DNA of 48,382 bases from Chlorobiaceae bacterium (GTDB taxonomy: Bacteria; Bacteroidota; Ignavibacteria; UBA10030; SZUA-254): the NCBI GenBank assembly GCA_013824245.1, contig PNNN01000072.1, forward strand, positions 1-48,382, given 5' to 3'. This document shows positions 1 through 6,026 of the stretch, one piece after another. The number at the start of each line of letters is the position of its first letter. Position 1 is the stretch's first letter. Made by a program: the position numbers and the translations under genes. Below the pieces are notes generated by a model. The model did no database searches, was not told the DNA's origin, and saw only the letters and a program-made list of their open reading frames with translations.

Positions 1-298
1 TGGAAAGCTGGAGATATCATTAAGTAGAATATATTAAAGTTAATTGAATTATTACTGAAAATTAACAAAAGTGAATATGTTAACCAAATACTGAATAAGT
101 TTGGAAAATCGGGAGTTGCGAAGGTCGGGAATATCAGGGAATATTTATAACAAATCTCGATCGATACTATAGAAATGATAAAATTGATAAATGGGGAAAT
201 GAGGCAATCGAGAAATAATTGTTATTTATTTAAAAGATCGTTAATTTGTGGCACATTGATAATCCAATAAACTAATCACCATAGATCGCGATTGAATC
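1..298. other. Leading stretch, possible 3' end of an upstream gene
   Basis: No complete gene is visible here. Read in frame 1 of the + strand, the first eight codons give WKAGDIIK followed by TAG at 25-27, which could be the tail of a gene starting outside the window. The same frame then stays open to a TAA at 148-150, but without a credible start codon. The rest (151-298) is AT-rich and is presumably the upstream region of corA; no clear promoter or Shine-Dalgarno sequence was recognised. Low confidence. Confidence 0.3.
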
Positions 299-1294
299 AT
301 GGTAAACATCTATCATTATCTGAACAATGCTGTTAGAAAACTAACGATCAAAGAACTCAATCAATTCCTGCAACAGCCCGATGGATTGGTGTGGGTAGAT
401 ATGGAAGATCCGCAGGAAGCGGAGGAAGAGACTATTTTGATTTCACTTCTCGATTATCATCCGCTCGCTATCGAGGATTGTCAGAATGGGAAAGAAGAAG
501 AAGGCCATCTTCCCAAGGTGGAGGATTTTGACGATTACCTCTTCATTATATTCAATCCGGTTGAATCTGTTGTAGTAGATGATGAAGGCAGAAAGCGAAT
601 GGAGATTAAAACTTCGCAGGTGAGCGCTTTCCTTTCGAAAAAAATACTTGTAACACACCATCACAAACCCCAGCGCTCTATCAATCACGCGGCACAGATG
701 GTATCGAAAAATCCGATGATGCTCGGGAAAGGACCTGATTTTCTTTTTCATCTGATAATCGATGATATCGTTGACAGCTATTCGCCGATACTCGACACGC
801 TCGATTCATCTATCGATGCGATGGAAGATGAGGTGTTCCATTCTCCCACTCAGCAATCGATGGTTGAGATTCTTAATATGAAAAAAAATATCATGACCGT
901 TCGTCGTGTCGCTGTCTATCAGCGGGAAATGTTGAACCGATTGTCCCGCGGTGAGTTTACGCTGATCACGGAGGAAGAAACAATTTACTACCGCAATGTT
1001 TACGATCACCTCGTACGCATGAGCGACCTTGCAGATTCATACCGTGATATGGTCGCAGGTTTGTTGGATGCTTATTTATCGGTCACATCTAATCGGCTCA
1101 ATCAGGTGATGAAGGTTTTAACAATTATCTCTACCATTTTCCTGCCATTAAGTTTTATAACGGGATTTTTTGGAATGAACTTCAGAGTTATTCCACTGGC
1201 AGAGATGGAGTGGGGAATAGGTATTGCAACGCTCTTTATGGCAGCGGTGGCGGGATTTATGTTGTGGGTATTTAAGAAAAATAAGTGGCTTTAA
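299..1294 (+). CDS. corA: CorA-family magnesium/divalent cation transporter
   Basis: A 331-residue inner-membrane channel protein that would move Mg2+ (or Co2+/Ni2+) into the cell as a pentamer. The long charged cytoplasmic N-terminal domain is followed by two C-terminal membrane segments (about 268-290 and 305-325). The family signature GMN is at residues 292-294, in GFFGMNF directly after the first membrane segment, and the C-terminus is basic (FKKNKWL) as usual. The length is normal for the family. The ATG start lacks a clear Shine-Dalgarno sequence. The gene is monocistronic and faces the Smr-like/TSUP pair convergently. The family assignment is firm; the exact ion is not determinable. 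Confidence 0.95.
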   Translation: MVNIYHYLNNAVRKLTIKELNQFLQQPDGLVWVDMEDPQEAEEETILISLLDYHPLAIEDCQNGKEEEGHLPKVEDFDDYLFIIFNPVESVVVDDEGRKRMEIKTSQVSAFLSKKILVTHHHKPQRSINHAAQMVSKNPMMLGKGPDFLFHLIIDDIVDSYSPILDTLDSSIDAMEDEVFHSPTQQSMVEILNMKKNIMTVRRVAVYQREMLNRLSRGEFTLITEEETIYYRNVYDHLVRMSDLADSYRDMVAGLLDAYLSVTSNRLNQVMKVLTIISTIFLPLSFITGFFGMNFRVIPLAEMEWGIGIATLFMAAVAGFMLWVFKKNKWL

Positions 1295-1351
1295 AAAAAC
1301 AAGGCAAAATTAAAAATTCAAAAGGAAAAAAATAAGTCAACCTGTCGAAGG

Positions 1352-1678
1352 TCATTTCACCCAAATAATCGTAATCCCGTCATTCGAAGCTTCCAAATCT
1401 GAATCGGGGAATTGTCCAACCTCATCACGCATTTCTTGTGTTGCTTCATCGAAGATAGAGTAATTCTCTCCATAAATTATTCCGCGTAAATGGCGGCGCT
1501 TGTTGTATGCCCAGTTCCGAACTGTCTGTTTAGTCTTTCCGCTTTGTCCGTGGATGATCTTTATTATTCGAAGAGAGGAAGAGGTTCGTACTTGTGAAAG
1601 CGTTTCTTCAAGTTGTTGCTCAACCTGTTCCGGTTTTCGCGGGGGATGAGCAACATCCACTGTTAAAACAGTTTCCAT
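1352..1678 (-). CDS. Small Smr-domain-like protein
   Basis: A 108-residue protein. Its first strand (ETVLTVDVAHPPRKPEQ) leads into a helix and then LRIIKIIHGQSGK, resembling the HGxG-type core of Smr (small MutS-related) domains, which bind or nick nucleic acids. The following segment VRNWAYNKRR also fits the 'v..wL' helix of that fold. The C-terminal part (GEDYSIF-like region to TIIWVK) does not add a recognisable domain. It starts 24 bp after the TSUP gene on the same strand, so both are probably co-transcribed, though no functional link is obvious. The Smr call rests on the single HGxxG motif and is tentative; otherwise it is a conserved hypothetical. Confidence 0.6.
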   Translation of the reverse strand: METVLTVDVAHPPRKPEQVEQQLEETLSQVRTSSSLRIIKIIHGQSGKTKQTVRNWAYNKRRHLRGIIYGENYSIFDEATQEMRDEVGQFPDSDLEASNDGITIIWVK

Positions 1679-1702
1679 TATTTGTTCAACAAGAGTTTAT
1701 GC

Positions 1703-2461
1703 CTAAAAATAATTCTGATACAATAACTTAAGTGTAGTCAGAATAACGATTGTAATAAAGACAGGTCGGATTAGTTTTGCACCTTTGCGAATGACGAGAT
1801 GTGCACCGATAACTGAACCGACAATTTGTCCGGCACCCATAACGAGTGCAATCAGGAACCAGACATTCCCGCCGATGAGAAACATAACGACCGAGACAAT
1901 GTTACTTGTAAAATTCATCAACTTAGTGAAACCAGTCGCCTTCCTCAGATTGAATCCAAGAAGCATAACGAAAGCGAATGCCCAAAACGACCCAACTCCC
2001 GGACCGAAGAAACCGTCATAAAAACCGAAAATCAATCCAAAGAAAAAGAAGAAAGTATTCTTAGGAAGTTTCGGCTCGCTGTCTTTATCGCTGAACTTTG
2101 GTGTTATAAAAGTATAGATCGCAATCGCCAGTAACAGCCATGGTATAAGATAACCTAAAATATCAGAGGCAATCTGTTGGACAAGCCATGCGCCAAGAAC
2201 CGTCCCGACTGCTGTAAAAATTACGCCAACTAACCCTTCTCGAATGCTGACAACATTGTGTTTCCTATAATACATCGTTGATGTGAAACTGCCGAAGCTT
2301 GATTGAAATTTATTTGTACCGAGCGCGGCGTGGGGCGGAAGTCCCATACCGAGCAGGACTGGCAGTGTGAGTAAGCCGCCGCCGCCAGCGATGGAATCGA
2401 CTAAACCGGCAGTGAGACCGGTTGCGAAAAGAAGCGGTAAAAACCAGATAGATTCAAGCAT
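1703..2461 (-). CDS. TSUP/TauE-SafE family membrane permease
   Basis: A 252-residue polytopic membrane protein (about eight hydrophobic segments) of the TauE/SafE (formerly DUF81) family, whose members export sulfite, sulfoacetate or related organosulfur anions. The first half carries the typical glycine-rich motif (GLVDSIAGGGGLLTLP, about 19-34) followed by ALGTNKFQSSFG, and the second half repeats the pattern (GFYDGFFGPGVGSF ... RKATGFTKLMNFTSN), the internal duplication expected for the family. It is the first gene of a probable two-gene minus-strand unit with the Smr-like gene. The substrate cannot be deduced. Confidence 0.92.
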   Translation of the reverse strand: MLESIWFLPLLFATGLTAGLVDSIAGGGGLLTLPVLLGMGLPPHAALGTNKFQSSFGSFTSTMYYRKHNVVSIREGLVGVIFTAVGTVLGAWLVQQIASDILGYLIPWLLLAIAIYTFITPKFSDKDSEPKLPKNTFFFFFGLIFGFYDGFFGPGVGSFWAFAFVMLLGFNLRKATGFTKLMNFTSNIVSVVMFLIGGNVWFLIALVMGAGQIVGSVIGAHLVIRKGAKLIRPVFITIVILTTLKLLYQNYF

Positions 2462-2509
2462 GATGATTTTAATAAAAATAGATAGGTTTTCCTAAAAGTC
2501 TTTGTGAAC

Positions 2510-2600
2510 CTTCGTGTTCTTAGTGTCTTAGTGGTGGTAGATTTGTTTTCAATTTATAATCAAAACATATTTACCACTAAGTCACTTAGTTCACTCAGAA
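2510..2600. repeat. Imperfect inverted repeat of CTTAGTG-type units
   Basis: The gap between the TSUP and M49 genes holds two facing copies of a simple, roughly 7-8-bp periodic sequence. CTTAGTGGT at 2527-2535 is exactly complementary to ACCACTAAG at 2573-2581, and pairing continues imperfectly outward (2519-2525 with 2583-2589). The loop is AT-rich. Similar 'accactaagacactaag' strings are common intergenic repeats in many environmental genomes. It could form a transcript-ending hairpin for the M49 gene upstream on the minus strand, but there is no clear T-run. Confidence 0.55.
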
Positions 2601-2630
2601 ATATTATTTTTTGGTCAACCAGTAACTTAA

Positions 2631-4214
2631 TTATTTTTCTGCCAAAGGATAATGTGGTGCAATATCAACCGGTACATCGGTTAGATTATCGAGTATCTTC
2701 TGCATCGAAGGATTCATAACGGCATACTTATCTAACATCGCCTTAGCTTTGTCGTAACTTCCTTCCGCTTGGATTGTCATAATCTCGCCGGTCAATTTTT
2801 TCATTCCATCCTTAATTTTCTCAAAGTTCACACTGAACCTGTTTGTTTTCTCATCGTACTTAAACGCTCCTTCATCAAGAAGATAATTGAACTGCAATGC
2901 CATTCCTTTTCCATGCGCTTCTCTGATGCCGAACCGGATCGAGCGGAATGCACCTGCAAGGTATGTTGCATACATTTTTTTCTCAAATGATTTTTCAATC
3001 TTATTATTATCGATGAGGTATTGCAACAAGAATAATCCTGAGATGTCGGCTTTAGCTTCTTCAAAAGCTGAATTCAGTTCTTTCAACATTTGTCGTACTG
3101 TAGTTTGTTTGCCATAGACTGTAATATTTTGCGGACCAAGTCCATGCATCAGTTCATGAGCGAGGATGTGTGTGAAGAACTGTTCGAATGAAATCAGCTT
3201 CTGCTGCTCTTTATCCATTGCAACTTTTGAAATGGGAATTAGCGCCTTGTTAAACTTCGCTTCCTGAACATTCTTCAGCATTACCCGCTTGCTTCCTTTT
3301 TCTGCCGTAACTTTTTCATCGTTAGGAAGATTGAATGCCGCAGTTTGTACACCTGCACGGCACTCGCCGCCCGTTACTATCAAATCGACAACGCGAATAG
3401 GGGATGACTCGCCCAACTTAGGATTGCGATACTTTGGATCGATTGGAAGATTGTTTTCAATTTCTTGCAAGTAAGAAGAGAACTTTGCAAGCTTCTTAGT
3501 CTCAACATCGTTGCGCAGAGTGATGAATGCTTCGAATGCGGCTTTATAATTGAACATCTCATCCATATAAACTTCGTAAGGACCAATTGTCGGCTCGATA
3601 GGGCTATCTAATTCCATCCATGCCACATCGCTGTCGTAATAATCATTGCTGAGGAAAGCATCCGCACGTTTATTGAGGTAGTTCTTCAATGTCACGTTAT
3701 CAGTTAGTTCAGCCGCTTCCTCCAAAAGCTTCGCGGCAGGTGCGAGTAAATCTTTGTACTCTTCGCTGTAAGGAACATTCTTGAACATACCATCCTCTTC
3801 AGCGTGGATTGTGTAGAAGAAGCCGGTTGCTTTACTTTTCTCGGCATCGGGAAGCATCGCGAGCCATTTTTCAAATTCTTCCTTCTTCATATCTTCGGGA
3901 TAGTAATTCGCTCCGGGTGGACGCGGATTTGGCGCTCCTTCGATGAACGGTTCCTGATGGTCGATGCCTGACCAAGGGCTCATGTTTATGAGGAAGTAAT
4001 GTAAGCGTTCTTTACTTCCGGGGGATTTATCTGCGCGTAATTTATGAAGTAGATCTGTATTGCCGCTCCAGACTTGCCGGAGGTATAATGAGTCCATAAT
4101 CTTTGCGGCGTCAATCAGTTTGGCGAGTGCTTTGCGGTCGCCTTTTGAAAGTTTCGAGATATTTCCTTTAATTTCCGTGGGAGCGAAACGTTTGATTTTT
4201 TCTTTGAGCGTCAT
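2631..4214 (-). CDS. M49-like (dipeptidyl-peptidase III type) zinc peptidase
   Basis: A 527-residue protein without a signal peptide, so probably cytoplasmic. Zinc ligands are visible as HELMH (353-357) and, 28 residues later, EEAKAD (385-390), which matches the second motif (EExxA[ED]) of dipeptidyl peptidase III, family M49. Classical M49 enzymes carry a six-residue HExxGH motif; here it is the five-residue HExxH form, known in a minority of bacterial members. Homologues in related genomes are often annotated loosely as Zn-dependent hydrolases. An in-frame stop three codons upstream fixes the ATG at 4214. Expected activity: release of dipeptides from peptide N-termini. The family is likely, the activity untested. 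Confidence 0.8.
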   Translation of the reverse strand: MTLKEKIKRFAPTEIKGNISKLSKGDRKALAKLIDAAKIMDSLYLRQVWSGNTDLLHKLRADKSPGSKERLHYFLINMSPWSGIDHQEPFIEGAPNPRPPGANYYPEDMKKEEFEKWLAMLPDAEKSKATGFFYTIHAEEDGMFKNVPYSEEYKDLLAPAAKLLEEAAELTDNVTLKNYLNKRADAFLSNDYYDSDVAWMELDSPIEPTIGPYEVYMDEMFNYKAAFEAFITLRNDVETKKLAKFSSYLQEIENNLPIDPKYRNPKLGESSPIRVVDLIVTGGECRAGVQTAAFNLPNDEKVTAEKGSKRVMLKNVQEAKFNKALIPISKVAMDKEQQKLISFEQFFTHILAHELMHGLGPQNITVYGKQTTVRQMLKELNSAFEEAKADISGLFLLQYLIDNNKIEKSFEKKMYATYLAGAFRSIRFGIREAHGKGMALQFNYLLDEGAFKYDEKTNRFSVNFEKIKDGMKKLTGEIMTIQAEGSYDKAKAMLDKYAVMNPSMQKILDNLTDVPVDIAPHYPLAEK

Positions 4215-4525
4215 CGGCTTCTATTGTGCAATTGATTGGATGGAAAAAGTAATAGAACAAATAATAAGGATGCTTAATAACGATTTCATATATATCTCGA
4301 TGAAGTTTGTGATAATTATTTTACCCCTCAGCGTTCTCTGCCTGCCCGCCGCTATGTTCTGGCAGGCGGGCGCCTCAGCGGTAATTTTTCACCGCAGAGA
4401 CACAGAGATCGCGGAGAGAGTAGCCATAAAATAGGGGATAAGAGTGGGAAAAGCAAACCAAAAATAAAGATATATTATTTTCAATGAACAATACAAAAGT
4501 ATGAGCAATCATGGTTTTATGAGCA
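4215..4525. repeat. Intergenic region with nested GC-rich palindrome and CAGAGA-type repeat
   Basis: This 311-bp gap contains a strikingly GC-rich patch in AT-rich surroundings. An 8-bp direct repeat CCTCAGCG (4326-4333 and 4373-4380) encloses a palindromic segment in which GCCCGCC (4344-4350) faces GGCGGGC. To its right (about 4389-4415) lies a 'caccgcagagacacagag' string, a widespread class of short-period intergenic repeat. The arrangement suggests a small REP-like unit inserted in an older repeat. No gene was seen here. Confidence 0.5.
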
Positions 4526-4894
4526 TTACTTCTTTAATGCTTTCTCAATCGAGCTTATAAGATCATCCCGCATGATCGGTTTTGCCACAAAATCATCGGC
4601 ACCCATATTCTTTGCATCGACAGCGAGTTTGAGATCGGCATAACCTGTGAGCATTATGACTTTGGTTGTTGGATTTTTCTTCTTAACAAATTTCAATACT
4701 TCGAAGCCGTCAACAGTCGGCATCTTAATATCAAGAAGTATCATGTCGTATTTGTGCTTTTGAAGAAGTGTTATAGCTTCACTGCCCTCGGAAGCAGCGC
4801 TTACTTTATACCCTTGTTTAGAAAGTATCTCTTCAAGAATAATCCTGAAAGAATCATCGTCGTCCACCGTCAGGATGTGCATCTGTTTTTCCAA
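4526..4894 (-). CDS. Single-domain response regulator (CheY-like)
   Basis: A 122-residue receiver domain and nothing else. The acidic pocket DDDD is at 11-14, the phospho-acceptor aspartate is D55 (LLDIKMP), the switch threonine is T83 (MLTGYA) and the conserved lysine is K105 (VAKPI). With no DNA-binding or enzymatic output, it must act by protein contact or as a phosphate shuttle for a sensor kinase. It lies 87 bp downstream of a second receiver of identical length and the same residue spacing, so the pair probably arose by tandem duplication and may share a transcript. The cognate kinase is not adjacent. Confidence 0.93.
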   Translation of the reverse strand: MEKQMHILTVDDDDSFRIILEEILSKQGYKVSAASEGSEAITLLQKHKYDMILLDIKMPTVDGFEVLKFVKKKNPTTKVIMLTGYADLKLAVDAKNMGADDFVAKPIMRDDLISSIEKALKK

Positions 4895-4981
4895 TTATAC
4901 CCCGCTTGTTTCTTCCCAATAAATCCCATGATATTATCAAGATTGATTAAAGAAATTATAATGTTTTATTTATAATTCGAT

Positions 4982-5350
4982 CTATTTTTCAAGTACATTT
5001 TGAATCGCGTCTAAAATTTCTTTGATGCCGGATGGCTTTGGCAGCACAATCTCAGCGCCGTACTCTTTACACTTTTTAATATTCTCAGGGAATGCATGTC
5101 CGCTGAGGATAATCACTTTGGTGGCGGGTGAGGTTTTTTTGATAGCTTTTAAAACATCGAACCCGTCTATTTTCGGCATATAAAGATCAAGAATGATTGC
5201 ATCATATTTGCCTTTACTCATCAATGATATCGCTTCTTCACCATCGAATGTCGTTTTAACATCATACCCTTCAATGAATAAATGTTCCTTCAAAGGATCA
5301 ATGATATCGGGTTCGTCATCTGCCAAAAGAATCCTTATAGTTTCTGCCAT
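4982..5350 (-). CDS. Single-domain response regulator (CheY-like), paralogue
   Basis: Another stand-alone receiver domain, 122 residues from the ATG at 5350: acidic pair DD at 11-12, phospho-acceptor D55 (ILDLYMP), S83 in place of the usual Thr (ILSGHA) and K105 (LPKP). The reading frame is open upstream to an ATG at 5455, but the extra 35 residues precede the normal first strand of the fold and look non-coding, so the internal start is preferred. No clear Shine-Dalgarno sequence is present. It is the upstream member of the pair with the 4526-4894 regulator. Confidence 0.9.
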   Translation of the reverse strand: MAETIRILLADDEPDIIDPLKEHLFIEGYDVKTTFDGEEAISLMSKGKYDAIILDLYMPKIDGFDVLKAIKKTSPATKVIILSGHAFPENIKKCKEYGAEIVLPKPSGIKEILDAIQNVLEK

Positions 5351-5640
5351 AAGTAATATATTTTCAGAATGTTTAAATGACTGCAAAATATATGAAAGAA
5401 AAAGTTTATAGTCAAAAATTATCTGGTTGATTTTATCCCGGGTGTCACGGTTCATACAATTACACTCAAAAAGGATTGAGTTTCTGAGTTATCCGTGATG
5501 GAATGATCAATGCCGACAAGCCATTTTTACTCAATAACTGATGTTGTGCAGATTATTTTTCGCGCTCTTTGTTTAAATAGCCCCGATCCGCTTAAGGCGG
5601 ATAGGATCAATCTGGAGTATCAAGAGAACCTTTTTTGACA
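5351..5640. other. Intergenic region with a short palindrome
   Basis: No coding sequence is supported here. The only clear structure is a 6-bp stem ATCCGC (5586-5591) and GCGGAT (5597-5602) with a 5-nt spacer; ATCCGCCTTAAGGCGGAT-like palindromes are common in related genomes. The part nearest 5350 is the leader of the response regulator pair on the minus strand. Confidence 0.5.
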
Positions 5641-5800
5641 GTCTTGAGGGGGATGAGTATACACCGGAACTCAGTCCCTCGTTAGTATCACTGTGTGGAC
5701 TGCGACATCCGTGAGAATGTTTCGTTGCAATCTTTGCATCGCTTGCAAGGGGGAAGGTCAGATAATCGCTTGATCTCTTCCCGTAGCGGTGGATGTCATT
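5641..5800. ncRNA. Candidate structured RNA element of unknown family
   Basis: This non-coding block shows several nested complementary segments. GAGGG (5646-5650) pairs with CCCTC (5676-5680), with TGAGT (5654-5658)/ACTCA (5669-5673) inside it. GACATCC (5704-5710) is an exact complement of GGATGTC (5791-5797) and would close a domain containing TTGCAA (5725-5730)/TTGCAA (5743-5748) and GGGAAG (5751-5756)/CTTCCC (5777-5782). The result is a one-hairpin plus three-way-junction layout. No promoter was identified and the transcribed strand is not clear. It does not match any riboswitch or housekeeping RNA that I recognise, so the call is structural only. Confidence 0.4.
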
Positions 5801-5832
5801 ATTGAATTATCTGTTAATTTTGAAAATAAGTA

Positions 5833-5861
5833 TTGACATCAATCGTCAAAATCTTTATATT
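5833..5861 (+). promoter_or_regulatory. Sigma70-type promoter for the T9SS protein gene
   Basis: A perfect -35 TTGACA (5833-5838), a 17-nt spacer and -10 TATATT (5856-5861). Transcription would begin near 5868, giving a leader of about 160 nt before the ATG at 6027. This is the best promoter-like sequence noticed in the window. Confidence 0.7.
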
Positions 5862-5894
5862 CTAACTGTTAAAAAAATCATTCTTCCTTTTGAA

Positions 5895-5950
5895 CGAAGT
5901 TCGACTTAAACTTCGGGGGCATTATTCATGCCGTGTTAATTACGGTATGA
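5895..5950 (+). promoter_or_regulatory. Leader with alternative hairpins upstream of the MBL/T9SS gene
   Basis: The leader contains a stem CGAAGTT (5895-5901)/AACTTCG (5909-5915). After it come two mutually exclusive stems: GGCAT (5918-5922)/ATGCC (5928-5932), and a longer one pairing 5926-5934 with 5942-5950 (nine pairs including one G-U). Because 5928-5932 is used by both, the RNA could switch between folds. No ligand class is recognised, and no T-run follows, so transcription termination is not obvious. Confidence 0.4.
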
Positions 5951-6026
5951 TTAAATCTTATTCTCTTGTCTGCATGAAAATATCCAATCTAAATCACCAC
6001 ATCAAAAATCATTACATGAGGTTCTC

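Noticed and set aside
5641-5800. Possible insertion-sequence remnant
   Set aside because: No terminal inverted repeats, target duplication or transposase-like translation was found; kept as a structural element only.
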